A stretch of DNA of 64,000 nucleotides from positions 248,001 to 312,000 of the forward strand of contig NZ_SMGG01000004.1 in the NCBI RefSeq assembly GCF_004339245.1. The letters run 5' to 3'. Position 1 is the first letter of the stretch. The number at the start of each line of letters is the position of its first letter. Below are positions 26,919-35,057 of this stretch, piece by piece. Position numbers and translations under genes: made by a program. The DNA comes from Seleniivibrio woodruffii (lineage in GTDB: Bacteria > Chrysiogenota > Deferribacteres > Deferribacterales > Geovibrionaceae). The notes below the pieces were generated by a model. The model saw only the letters and a program-made list of their open reading frames with translations, was not told where the DNA came from and made no database searches.

Positions 26919-26931
26919 CTCTTCCCCCTTC

Positions 26932-28572
26932 TTAACATGAATACTGAATGTTAAGTCTTTCAGCTACTGCTCTGTCGACTGAGATGAGGCAGTCTGAGCG
27001 GCCGACGGGCAGAGAGCTGTTGCCTATGGGAGCAAGCATCTTTTTCAGCTCGTTGTCTGTGGCGATGAAGTAGTTGACTATCTGCTCGGCTGTCTTGTCG
27101 ATGTCAAGACGCTTGACCAGAGTGGGGTTCTGTGTGCAGATACCCACGGGGCAGAGACCCGTGTTGCATGCGTTGCACTTGCCGTGGTCGTTGCCGACAC
27201 ATCCGGCTATCTGGAGCATCAGTTTTCCTGTGAACACGCCGTTTGCGCCCAGAGCCATCATTTTGAAGGCATCCGCCGCAAGGTTCCAGTTTGCGCCCAG
27301 TCCGCCTGCCGCCCAGAGAGGTATCTGACCCTGTTTGCCCTGATGCACGGCCGCATTGTAGCAGTCACGCAGTTTGGACACGATGGGGTGACCTGTGTGG
27401 TCGAGGGATATTTCGTTGGCGGCACCTGTTCCGCCCGCCAGACCGTCCACAAAGAAACCGCCCACGATGTTGTAGGGGTCACGCAGAAGGTTGTTGTAAA
27501 CGGAAACGGAGGTTGCGCTTGCCGCAACTTTGATAGCCACGGGCACCTGAAACTTGAACGCTGAGTTCAGAGACAGGAACATCTTCTGAACGCTCTCCTC
27601 AATTGAGTAGAGACCCTGATGGTTGGGGGGGCTCAGGAGGTCGGCCTTCGGAACACCTCTTATCTCGGAGATGTGAGAAGCGACTTTTTTCGCCTGAAGC
27701 AGACCGCCGTCACCGGGTTTAGCTCCCTGACCTATCTTTATGAGAACGCCGCCGGGGAGTTCCTGCATATGGGGCATGGAGTTGACGATACGGTTCCAGC
27801 CGAAGTGACCGGAAGCTATCTGGAGGATCATATATTTAAGGTATCTGGATTTCAGCAGCCTGATGGGCACGCCGCCTTCGCCGGAGCACATGCGCACGGG
27901 CAGACCGACTTCCTCGTTAAGGTAGGCAACGGCGATGGCCATAGCCTCCCACATACGCCATGAGAGCGCACCGATGGACATGTCGCCCACGATTATGGGG
28001 TATATCCAGTTTACCTTGGGGGTAGTTCTGTTCATCACCAGTTTGCCGTCCACAACATCGAAAGGCATCTCGTCTGCGGGCAGGATTCGCCCGAAGGGAG
28101 CCAGCATGTCGAATGTGTGTCTGGAGGCATCCAGTGAGGGGTCGGTCATCTGGGAGATACGTCCGACCTTTATCTTATCAAGTGTACGTTTTTCTGTGGC
28201 GAGGTTTGAGCGTCCGCCTCTTTTGAAGGGGTCGGCCAGTGTCGCACGGTATTTTACGCCGAATCTGGAATCCTCATTGCGAACGGGCTTGATAGCCTCG
28301 TTGGGGCACACCCTTTCGCAGATTCCGCAGCCGCGGCAGAAGGTATGTTCGCCGACGGTCTGTCTGATAACGGGAATTGTTTTGAACTGAACCTTGGGTT
28401 CGGGTGTGAAATGGTCGCTTATGACCTTTCTGCGTTTTTCAACGCCGGCCTCAATGGCCTTGAAGGGGCATGCCGCAACGCATTTTCCGCAGAAGGTGCA
28501 TCTGTCGGTGTTGTATTGTATCTGCCAGTCCAGATCGTCTCTGGATATCTGGTTTACTTTCATTGTTGCCAT
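26932..28572 (-). CDS. glutamate synthase FMN-domain subunit with N-terminal ferredoxin domain
   Basis: A 546-residue archaeal-type GltB core. Two 4Fe-4S motifs open the protein (CTFCGKCVAACPFKA, CRGCGICERVCPNEA). The FMN/2-oxoglutarate barrel includes GDMSIGALSW, GEGGVPIR, KIGQGAKPGDGG, LSPPNHQGLYSIE, DGLAGGTGAA and AAGGLGANWN, and the 3Fe-4S-type cysteines lie in CVGNDHGKCNACNTGLCPVG. It lacks the glutaminase and GXGXG domains, which are encoded by the genes either side. It overlaps the glutaminase gene by 13 bases. Confidence 0.94.
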   Translation of the reverse strand: MATMKVNQISRDDLDWQIQYNTDRCTFCGKCVAACPFKAIEAGVEKRRKVISDHFTPEPKVQFKTIPVIRQTVGEHTFCRGCGICERVCPNEAIKPVRNEDSRFGVKYRATLADPFKRGGRSNLATEKRTLDKIKVGRISQMTDPSLDASRHTFDMLAPFGRILPADEMPFDVVDGKLVMNRTTPKVNWIYPIIVGDMSIGALSWRMWEAMAIAVAYLNEEVGLPVRMCSGEGGVPIRLLKSRYLKYMILQIASGHFGWNRIVNSMPHMQELPGGVLIKIGQGAKPGDGGLLQAKKVASHISEIRGVPKADLLSPPNHQGLYSIEESVQKMFLSLNSAFKFQVPVAIKVAASATSVSVYNNLLRDPYNIVGGFFVDGLAGGTGAANEISLDHTGHPIVSKLRDCYNAAVHQGKQGQIPLWAAGGLGANWNLAADAFKMMALGANGVFTGKLMLQIAGCVGNDHGKCNACNTGLCPVGICTQNPTLVKRLDIDKTAEQIVNYFIATDNELKKMLAPIGNSSLPVGRSDCLISVDRAVAERLNIQYSC

Positions 28573-29666
28573 CTTTCCACCTCCAGATCGTTGTTGATAA
28601 CAATCATCTCCCTTTCGTGTGTGTAGATGTCCTCTGTCCAGTCACGATCGGGGAGTATCTCGTTCAGACCTGTCACCTCGGATGAGATCACCGCTGTATC
28701 GGCTGTTCTGCCTATCACAACGGGGCGGAGTTTTTTCGCATCGCAGGTGTTAAGCATGGTTCCGTCGGGCAGAACGGCGATTATGGTGTTCGGGCCGTTA
28801 AGCTCAAGGTTGCTGAGAACTGCTCTGATGTTCTGGAGGATTGCGTGGTCTTCACGTTTTTCTGCTACGTCATAAGGGAGGGGGGTTACTGTATGTTTGT
28901 AATACTGAAGGGGCCATTTGAGGATCTTGTGGATATAGTGCAGTGTATAAAGGAAACACTGCGAATCTGACTCGAACCCGATATATCCTTTGTAAAGCCC
29001 TTTCTGAAAGTTCTTGTTCTTTTCATAGAAAGTGTTCTCACCGTTGGCAAGGGCTGTATAACCTTCCAGAAAGAAAGGGTGAGCCGCATAGCGTACAATG
29101 TCATAGTTTGTGTTCTGACGGCACTGGGCGGTGATTATCTTCGCTGTGAAGTCTTCGTCCTCTTCCCAGAGGTTGAAGTATGTTCCTATGTCCGTAGGAT
29201 CGCCGATCTCTTTAAGGGTGAGAACGTCCGGCCAGAAAGAATAGACGTAGCCGTCGTTCGTTTCTTCCAGCGCCTCCCTTATCTGCAGGCGGATATCAAC
29301 AAGAAGCTCTTCCTTCTCGCTTGCCGGTGCATACTTATAGCTTTTGGGATAGTGGAGAACCTGAAAGACATAATTAGGCATCGGTTCTATCTTCAGTCCC
29401 GCCTGTTCGTTGATCTCCGGACTCCACTGCATCACACGGCTGAAACCGGCCTCGTGAAGGATGTCCTCTGCGATTTTCACTCCCTCATCAGTGCATGCCA
29501 TGGAAAGGATGGGCAGTTCCTTGTAGTTGGCAAATCTGCCTCCCAAGTCCTGCATAACCATAGCAAAGCCTGAATTATCGTGCCCTTTCTGCTGAGATCT
29601 CATCAGTTGAAGAGCCTTTGAGGGGTGTATGTAGTTTCTGGATTTGATTGCTCCTATTCTGCACAT
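28560..29666 (-). CDS. glutamate synthase glutaminase subunit (class II GATase)
   Basis: A 368-residue Ntn-hydrolase amidotransferase. After removal of Met, Cys2 (MCRIGAIKS) would be the N-terminal nucleophile. QQKGHDNSGFAMV corresponds to the RGxDSSG-type glutamine loop, and NGENTFYEKNK and DSQCFLY are further family positions. It releases ammonia from glutamine for the neighbouring FMN subunit. A GGAGGT site and a good promoter lie just upstream. It is the first gene of the three-gene operon. Confidence 0.9.
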   Translation of the reverse strand: MCRIGAIKSRNYIHPSKALQLMRSQQKGHDNSGFAMVMQDLGGRFANYKELPILSMACTDEGVKIAEDILHEAGFSRVMQWSPEINEQAGLKIEPMPNYVFQVLHYPKSYKYAPASEKEELLVDIRLQIREALEETNDGYVYSFWPDVLTLKEIGDPTDIGTYFNLWEEDEDFTAKIITAQCRQNTNYDIVRYAAHPFFLEGYTALANGENTFYEKNKNFQKGLYKGYIGFESDSQCFLYTLHYIHKILKWPLQYYKHTVTPLPYDVAEKREDHAILQNIRAVLSNLELNGPNTIIAVLPDGTMLNTCDAKKLRPVVIGRTADTAVISSEVTGLNEILPDRDWTEDIYTHEREMIVINNDLEVERWQQ

Positions 29667-29685
29667 ACTCTACCTCCGTTACAAC

Positions 29686-29714
29686 CTTATAAAATGAACA
29701 AAAACAAAAGTCAA
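29686..29714 (-). promoter_or_regulatory. sigma-70-type promoter of the glutamate synthase operon
   Basis: On the minus strand TTGACT (29714-29709) and TATAAG (29691-29686) are 17 bases apart. Start near 29680 gives a short leader with GGAGGT. Confidence 0.65.
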
Positions 29715-29744
29715 TAATTCAATAGTTAGGAATATTGGTCAAAA

Positions 29745-29768
29745 AGCATAACAAAATAATGTTATGCT
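29745..29768. promoter_or_regulatory. perfect palindrome between divergent operons
   Basis: AGCATAAC and GTTATGCT are exact inverted arms around AAAATAAT. It sits about 30 bases upstream of the glutamate synthase -35 box and 240 bases before the Crp-like gene. It looks like a dimeric regulator site; the regulator is unknown. Confidence 0.5.
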
Positions 29769-30005
29769 GAAAATATGAGTGTATGTTTGATTCCTGTGGT
29801 GCTGAGAGTCTCTTGTATAAAGGTTTTTTTAATAAGCTTATAAACTTAGTTTAAAAGGTATAAATATCTTAGTTGGTCAGATTTATTTTAATTTTTTTGT
29901 TATATTTTTATGGTTATCTGATCTTTCGGGTGGTTTTGATGTATTTTTGCTTTCGGTATCTTCTGATTGGAGCTACAATCTGGAATATGCATCTGAGGGT
30001 GATTT
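29769..30005. other. AT-rich intergenic stretch
   Basis: Together with 29667-29768 this is a 339-base gap between divergent genes. It is very AT-rich with several TATA-like sequences; TACAAT at 29974-29979 may serve the Crp-like gene, but no -35 partner fits. No RNA gene or ORF was recognised. Confidence 0.4.
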
Positions 30006-30770
30006 ATGGACAGGAAGAAGCCCGGATTCTCGCTTAAAGTGAATCAGGAAATAACCAATCTTTTTAAAAACTATGGAAAACTGAAAAAATTTGAGAAAGA
30101 TGACTGTGTCATACGTCAGGGTGAGTATGCTAACCATGTGTATATCCTGCTCAGCGGAGAGGCAGAGGTTGTCAGGGTTGACAGGTTCGGCAATGAGAAC
30201 CGTCTGGCTGTTCTGGGCGGCGGGGATATCGTCGGTGAAATGGGTGCTTTTCTTGAGAATAATAAACGCTCGGCAACGGTTAAAGCGAAATCTCTGGCAC
30301 TTCTGGCTCTGGAATGCCCGAATCAGATGTTCATCAGGGGGCTGTTCAGTACTTCCGAACTGACATACCGTGTCTTAAAAAATTATGCTGAGAGGCTCAA
30401 TGAGCTTAATATCTCAGCTTCGACCCACTATCAATCCCGTGTGATGCTGGTTGTCGGACATTATATTGAGAGCAGGGTGGACTGGTCTCAGAAAGTCTGC
30501 GAGGTCACTGTGGACATTAAGGAACTGTTCGACAGGTCTTCCCTTGAACTTTGGAAGATAACCGAGGCTATCTATAACTTTAAGGCTCTGAGAATATTCA
30601 ATAAGATAGTTTTTCCCGCCGAGATAAACATTGTTGAGATAAACCCCGAAGAGGGCGAGAACCTGACGGACAAAACCCACGAGCTTAAAGAGGGCGAACC
30701 GAACAGGATCATCATCGAGGTTGACACGGAGCGTTTCAGGGAACAGATGAAAAGGCTTTCGTATTGCTGA
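30006..30770 (+). CDS. cyclic-nucleotide-binding / Crp-Fnr-like regulator
   Basis: A 254-residue protein. A cNMP-binding jelly roll covers about 20-135, with IRQGEYANHVYILLSGEAEVV and GDIVGEMGAFLENNKRSATV (the phosphate-binding cassette region, positions ~75-95). A long dimer helix follows, and then a divergent winged-helix-like part with VDIKELFDRSSLELWKITEAI near 168-188. The last ~40 residues are acidic and unlike Crp. It may bind DNA weakly or not at all. It is divergent from the glutamate synthase operon. Confidence 0.75.
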   Translation: MDRKKPGFSLKVNQEITNLFKNYGKLKKFEKDDCVIRQGEYANHVYILLSGEAEVVRVDRFGNENRLAVLGGGDIVGEMGAFLENNKRSATVKAKSLALLALECPNQMFIRGLFSTSELTYRVLKNYAERLNELNISASTHYQSRVMLVVGHYIESRVDWSQKVCEVTVDIKELFDRSSLELWKITEAIYNFKALRIFNKIVFPAEINIVEINPEEGENLTDKTHELKEGEPNRIIIEVDTERFREQMKRLSYC

Positions 30771-30783
30771 ATATCATAGACTT

Positions 30784-30893
30784 CGTCATTGCGAAGCCCT
30801 GTAAGGGCTGTGGCAATCTCAACGGTTCAGGGCGACAAACGTTATGAGACTGCCACGCCGATAAATCGGCTCGCAGAGACACGGTCTTTCTCA
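30784..30893. repeat. paired inverted family A repeat
   Basis: CGTCATTGCGA, hairpin AGCCC-TGTA-GGGCT and GTGGCAATCTC form the left half. GAGACTGCCAC, hairpin GCCGA-TAAA-TCGGC and TCGCAGAGACACG form the inverted right half. It lies between the Crp-like gene and the ttuB promoter. Confidence 0.7.
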
Positions 30894-30927
30894 CAACTTC
30901 CGCTCTTTATGTGTCTGCTGTATTATA

Positions 30928-30956
30928 TTGACAAAACCCGCCCCATACTCTACCTT
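30928..30956 (+). promoter_or_regulatory. sigma-70-type promoter of the ttuB operon
   Basis: TTGACA (30928-30933) and TACCTT (30951-30956) are 17 bases apart; start near 30963 leaves a short leader with AGAGGA before ATG 30982. Confidence 0.6.
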
Positions 30957-30981
30957 TGCATTCCCGAACATAAGAGGAACA

Positions 30982-31173
30982 ATGGTTACAGTAGAGTTTC
31001 CCGACGGAACAGTCAGACAGTCTGAAAAGAGCAGAATAAAGGATATTCTGAAGGATATCGGTCAGAACGAAAATGCCGTTCTGGTTGTTGTTGACGACTG
31101 CCTTGTAACTTCCGACGTATGGGTCAAAAAGGATACCCGCATAAAGCTGATTTCCGTGGTGAGCGGCGGCTGA
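30982..31173 (+). CDS. ubiquitin-like sulfur carrier protein (TtuB/ThiS/MoaD-like)
   Basis: A 63-residue beta-grasp protein starting MVTVEFPDG and ending VVSGG, so it has the C-terminal Gly-Gly that is adenylated and thiocarboxylated. The start at ATG 30982 is set by AGAGGA and by the promoter; the upstream in-frame TTG at 30928 lies in the -35 box. Its stop overlaps the next ATG (TGATG). Placement directly before a TtuA-like enzyme indicates it donates sulfur for tRNA thiolation, as TtuB does in Thermus, and not thiamin or molybdopterin synthesis. Confidence 0.82.
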   Translation: MVTVEFPDGTVRQSEKSRIKDILKDIGQNENAVLVVVDDCLVTSDVWVKKDTRIKLISVVSGG

Positions 31174-32072
31174 TGAAATGTGTTAAGTGTGAATCCAATG
31201 CCGTAATCAGCATGATGAGGCATAATGCCGGATTCTGCAAAGAGCATTTCACCGAGTATTTCCACAGACAGGTGGAAACGGCTGTTAAAGACCACTCAAT
31301 GCTGAAAAAGACCGACAGGATAATGGTCTGTGTTTCCGGCGGAAAGGACAGTCTGGTGCTGTGGCATGTTCTTAACCTGATGGGATACGATACTGTCGGG
31401 ATGTATGTGAGCCTCGGCATCGGCGAATATTCCATCCGTTCCAAAGCAAAAGTTAACGCCTTTGCCGAAAAGCACGGGCTTAAAGCTATAATAGTAGATC
31501 TTGACGAAGAGGGATGCCCCATTCCTCTGCTGGCGGCAAAGACAAAGCGCAACGACTGCTCTGTCTGCGGACAGGTGAAGAGGCATTATTTCAATAAAAC
31601 GGCTCTGGACGGCGGCTTCACTGTGGCGGCCACAGGGCACAATCTGGACGACGAGACCGCAAGAATGCTCGGAAACGTTTTGCGCTGGGACACAAAACAT
31701 CTTTCGAAGATGAGTCCTGTTCTGCCGGAAGAGGGCGAGACCATGAAGCGCAAGGTCAAGCCTCTGATACGCCTCACCGAGAAAGAGGTTGCGGCCTACG
31801 CCTTTCTGAACGGGATAGACTATATCCCCGATGAGTGCCCCAAAAGCAAGGGCGCATCATCCATAAAGTTCAAAGAGGTGCTGAACGAGCTTGAAAGCTC
31901 CATTCCCGGTACAAAGCATTTCTTTTACGGGGAGTTTTTCAGGGCGGCGGCGGACAGATTTCCCTATGTTTCAAATGAAGACAGCGAATTAAAAAAATGC
32001 ATAAAATGCGGGACAGAGTCCTATCTGGATATGTGTTCCTTCTGCAGACTAACGGAGAAACTTAATGGCTAA
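31173..32072 (+). CDS. ttuA: tRNA 2-thiolation enzyme, TtuA/TtcA family
   Basis: A 299-residue PP-loop ATPase starting at ATG 31173. It has an N-terminal zinc knuckle (CVKC...CKEH), the PP-loop CVSGGKDSLVL (about residue 52), the Fe-S cysteines of TtuA in DCSVCGQVK (CxxC, about 130) and DECPKSKG (about 221), and a C-terminal CIKCGT...CSFC zinc site. TtuA uses a 4Fe-4S cluster to install 2-thio-T54 in the T loop. The gene overlaps ttuB by one base and trmI by 8. Cytosolic U32/U34-type relatives are the alternative. Confidence 0.85.
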   Translation: MKCVKCESNAVISMMRHNAGFCKEHFTEYFHRQVETAVKDHSMLKKTDRIMVCVSGGKDSLVLWHVLNLMGYDTVGMYVSLGIGEYSIRSKAKVNAFAEKHGLKAIIVDLDEEGCPIPLLAAKTKRNDCSVCGQVKRHYFNKTALDGGFTVAATGHNLDDETARMLGNVLRWDTKHLSKMSPVLPEEGETMKRKVKPLIRLTEKEVAAYAFLNGIDYIPDECPKSKGASSIKFKEVLNELESSIPGTKHFFYGEFFRAAADRFPYVSNEDSELKKCIKCGTESYLDMCSFCRLTEKLNG

Positions 32073-32907
32073 AATTGAATTCGGTTCACTGGCTTTTGTT
32101 ATAGACGAGGTGAGGGGAAAACGCCACCTGCTGAGAATGAAAGAGGGCGTGCGGTTCAGCACCCAGTTCGGCTATATCGACCACGAAGAAATCATAAAGG
32201 CCGGTGACGGCGGCGTTGCCTACACCCAGAAGGGCGTGGCCTACCGTGTTTTCTATCCCACATACAGCGACTATGTTATGAACATCAAGCGCAGAGCGCA
32301 GATAATATATCCCAAGGACAGTGCGGCAATAATCATGTCCGGCGATATCCACGGCGACCAGAGGGTTCTGGAATCGGGTATCGGTCAGGGCGCAATGTCC
32401 ATAGCACTGCTCCATGCTCTGGGCGGCAAAGGGCAGCTGACCAGCTACGAAATCCGTGAGGATTTTGCAATGGATGCCGCAAAGTTCATCGGCGAATATT
32501 ACGGCGATGCCCCTAACCATTCAATTGAGATAAGAAGCGTTTACGACGGCATTGACGGCGAGTTCGACAGAATAGTGCTCGATTTGCCTGAGCCTTGGCA
32601 TGTTGTTAAACATTGCGGCACAGGTCTTGTCAACGGCGGTCTTATCGTATGCTACCTGCCCACCATCCTTCAGGCTGTGACACTTGTGGAGCACCTCAAG
32701 GCGAGCGGAATATTTGAAGAAATAGAGACCTTTGAGATAACAAAACGCCCGTGGAAGATAGACGGCCGTTCGGTTCGTCCTGAGATGTGGACGTATAACC
32801 ACAGCGCATTTCTTATCAAAGCCCGCAAGGTTGTTCCCATGCCCGTTCGTGAGAACGCTCCCGAAAAAGAGGCTGACTCAGAAGAGGCTATGCCCGAAGA
32901 GGATTAA
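32065..32907 (+). CDS. trmI: tRNA (adenine-58-N1)-methyltransferase TrmI
   Basis: A 280-residue Gcd14/TrmI protein. The small N-terminal beta domain is followed by YPKDSAAIIMSGDI, the SAM motif VLESGIGQGAMSIAL (about residue 103), the acidic end LTSYEIREDF, and the catalytic motif IVLDLPEPW (about residue 172). It methylates N1 of A58 in the tRNA T loop. The last ~30 residues form an acidic tail. Its overlap with ttuA indicates coordinated T-loop modification. Its stop overlaps the convergent pseudopilin gene by 4 bases. Confidence 0.92.
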   Translation: MAKIEFGSLAFVIDEVRGKRHLLRMKEGVRFSTQFGYIDHEEIIKAGDGGVAYTQKGVAYRVFYPTYSDYVMNIKRRAQIIYPKDSAAIIMSGDIHGDQRVLESGIGQGAMSIALLHALGGKGQLTSYEIREDFAMDAAKFIGEYYGDAPNHSIEIRSVYDGIDGEFDRIVLDLPEPWHVVKHCGTGLVNGGLIVCYLPTILQAVTLVEHLKASGIFEEIETFEITKRPWKIDGRSVRPEMWTYNHSAFLIKARKVVPMPVRENAPEKEADSEEAMPEED

Positions 32908-34973
32908 TATTGACTCACCGATGCCTTGAAATCGGTGATTATGAACTTGATATAATTGTCGTAGCTGTAGCTCCACTTTCCGGATGTGAATCCGTAGCGG
33001 ATAGTATCCAGAGTCCGGTTAGTGGTTGTGTCGTCGGGCACGCAGTCTGTCATCAGCGGTGTGCCCAGATTCGCAGGGTATGCCCTTGTTGCGGCCGGAG
33101 CGTTTATATAGTCATATGTGTGGTGCTTGGATACCACTGTCTGCATGTTCGAGGCCAGAGTCGAGTTGGCCGCCATTGCACTTTCCGATGCTCTCCACAC
33201 GTTTATGAATATGTAGTTGTTCTTTCCTGTCTGCTTGTCGCATACCGAACATTTATAATTGCAGCCTGAGAGTGCTTCAACCCTTATTCCGTATTTAACG
33301 GGAGTTGCAACGTTGTAGTTGTTGGGTATAACAGCGGACGTACTGTCATAATAAACCCCTTTGCCCGTTTGTTTGGACGTGCCTTTGGCATCGTTGTGAG
33401 ACCAGTATTGGTCGGGGTTGTTGTTTATGGTTGTGTTGTGCACATTCTGGGCATGGGATGTATAGACCTGAAGCGGGTTATATATCGGCCAGTTGTCCGC
33501 TGAATAGCTGTACATCGGCGTGTTCCAGTTGGTTCTCACATCCGCACGGGAAACTATTGCCAGATGATCGTCGTCGGGATCCATCTGGAAACTCTCCTGA
33601 GAAAGGTCAAACTCCACCCCGAAGCTGTTTCCGCCGTTTATTCCGTCAATCCACCCGTTGTCTCCATATCCCATTCCGGGACCGCTGTCGCCGGTCAGTC
33701 CGAGGGTTGTGTTTGCGGCTGTTGCGCTTGTTCCGGGTTTGTAGCTTTTTATAACGGCGAATGTCAGCCCGAAAACTTCCCGCCATGATGCCTGATTCGA
33801 ATAGCTGTACACAAAATAGGCCGCAAACTTGCCTTTGTTTGCAAAAGGCGGGCATGACGCTGGGGTGCAGCTGGTGAAGACGGATACGGAATCTTTCTTG
33901 TTATTCTGAACTATCTGAATTTCGCCCTCTTTGATTATTACAGATGCAGAATTCGGATCGCCGTTGCTGTTTATCGTTTCACCAAGGCTTGATTCAAAGT
34001 CACTGAAACCTTCGCCCGGTGTTGTTGTAGATTCAGGTGCATCCATGGCAACTTCGAACTGCCTGAGCAGTCTCAGGTCATATTGTTTTACAAATTCTGT
34101 TCCCTCAGAATCCCTCAAACGGACAGTTATCAGTGATGAACCGGAGTTGTCATCGCCAAGTTTATTGGTGTCCAGTGCGGCACCGTTTGTATTTAGGATA
34201 ACCTCACCTATATCGTTAACATAGTTTGAGGTCGAACTGCATGCTCCTCTGCTATTGACGTTTTTGGCGTTCAGGTTAGCGGAGGAACCGAAATAGAAAG
34301 CACCGAGCAGGGTCGGGTGGTTGTTAGTCTCAATACACCAGTCATAAGGTGCCACTCCGCCTTTTGGTGTCAGGGTGTAGCTGTAGGTGTTCATTGCTAT
34401 GGCATCGGGCAGCTTGTTCTGTTCGATTGACAGCGATCCTTCGCATCCCGCCATTGCCTTGAGTGTGTTGAGTGTCATCCAGCCCACAACATCGTCGGAT
34501 TCCTCTTCATCAACATTTACACCGTCTTTGTAGAAAGTATAGGTTGTACCGCTGACGGTATATTGCGGTGCTTGGTCCTCTCCATGGCTTGCCAGAATGA
34601 ATGCGACATTATTTTCCGTAATGGTTTCGCCGGAGCAGTCGGCAGTTGAGCACACATTTATTGTGAGCGGTGTAGACGTCATATTGCATATTGATGCTGT
34701 TGTCGTTGCGGTGGTGTCTGCAAAATATTCCAGATTGGTGTTGAAAGCGTCCCTTTCCTGTGAAATTATGCCCTGAATTGAGGCCGGAAGCCTGCGGGCT
34801 CGGACGGTGTAGTCGGCAATCTCTTTAACTGCCAGTGTTATGGAGTTCTTTGTGCGGGTGTATTTTGAGCTTGTGAATGCGCCGGACATCATGCGCATTG
34901 CCCCTGCGGACAGGATGCCTATGATAAGCAGAACTATGGCCAGCTCCAGCAGTGTAAACGCTTTTTTGTTCAT
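32904..34973 (-). CDS. large pseudopilin-like protein with lectin-type domain
   Basis: A 689-residue exported protein. MNKKA|FTLLELAIVLL is a type IV prepilin leader and membrane helix, with Ala not Gly before the cleavage site and Glu at +5. Residues ~50-300 match the paralogue at 35058-36056 (NVAFILASHGED, DDVVGWMTLNTLKAMAGCEG, then GGVAPYDW). Residues ~350-689 resemble an L-type lectin/concanavalin-like fold: GNSFGVEFDLSQESF, DPDDDHLAIVS, VKYGIRVEAL, FINVWRAS and a final DNYIKFIITDFKASV. A CxxC pair (CSVC) occurs near residue 580. No ligand can be named. Confidence 0.7.
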   Translation of the reverse strand: MNKKAFTLLELAIVLLIIGILSAGAMRMMSGAFTSSKYTRTKNSITLAVKEIADYTVRARRLPASIQGIISQERDAFNTNLEYFADTTATTTASICNMTSTPLTINVCSTADCSGETITENNVAFILASHGEDQAPQYTVSGTTYTFYKDGVNVDEEESDDVVGWMTLNTLKAMAGCEGSLSIEQNKLPDAIAMNTYSYTLTPKGGVAPYDWCIETNNHPTLLGAFYFGSSANLNAKNVNSRGACSSTSNYVNDIGEVILNTNGAALDTNKLGDDNSGSSLITVRLRDSEGTEFVKQYDLRLLRQFEVAMDAPESTTTPGEGFSDFESSLGETINSNGDPNSASVIIKEGEIQIVQNNKKDSVSVFTSCTPASCPPFANKGKFAAYFVYSYSNQASWREVFGLTFAVIKSYKPGTSATAANTTLGLTGDSGPGMGYGDNGWIDGINGGNSFGVEFDLSQESFQMDPDDDHLAIVSRADVRTNWNTPMYSYSADNWPIYNPLQVYTSHAQNVHNTTINNNPDQYWSHNDAKGTSKQTGKGVYYDSTSAVIPNNYNVATPVKYGIRVEALSGCNYKCSVCDKQTGKNNYIFINVWRASESAMAANSTLASNMQTVVSKHHTYDYINAPAATRAYPANLGTPLMTDCVPDDTTTNRTLDTIRYGFTSGKWSYSYDNYIKFIITDFKASVSQY

Positions 34974-35003
34974 GATATGTCCCGAATCACCCTTTAGTAT
35001 TTA

Positions 35004-35009
35004 ATTATA
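35004..35009 (-). promoter_or_regulatory. -10 box of the lectin-type pseudopilin gene
   Basis: TATAAT on the minus strand, with start near 34997 and a leader of about 24 bases. No convincing -35 box. Confidence 0.4.
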
Positions 35010-35041
35010 TATCAAGTCGGGCTTTTTTTTAAAGGGAAATT

Positions 35042-35056
35042 ATACTATAATAGTAT
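35042..35056 (+). promoter_or_regulatory. palindromic -10 region at the pseudopilin start
   Basis: ATACTA-TAA-TAGTAT is a perfect palindrome containing TATAAT at 35046-35051. The next codon start is ATG 35058, so transcription would begin at or beside the start codon. No ribosome site is within range (AGGG is over 20 bases away). Confidence 0.45.
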
Positions 35057-35057
35057 C

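Noticed and set aside
24585-29666. A glutamate synthase gene broken by frameshifts
   Set aside because: Each piece is a complete domain with its own start and ribosome site, which matches the archaeal-type split enzyme.
29667-30005. Small RNA or short gene in the AT-rich gap
   Set aside because: No terminator hairpin with T run and no ORF with a ribosome site; only the palindrome and promoter stand out.
30928-30981. N-terminal extension of the ubiquitin-like protein
   Set aside because: The extension would start in the -35 box and has no ribosome site; ATG 30982 gives a standard 63-residue carrier.
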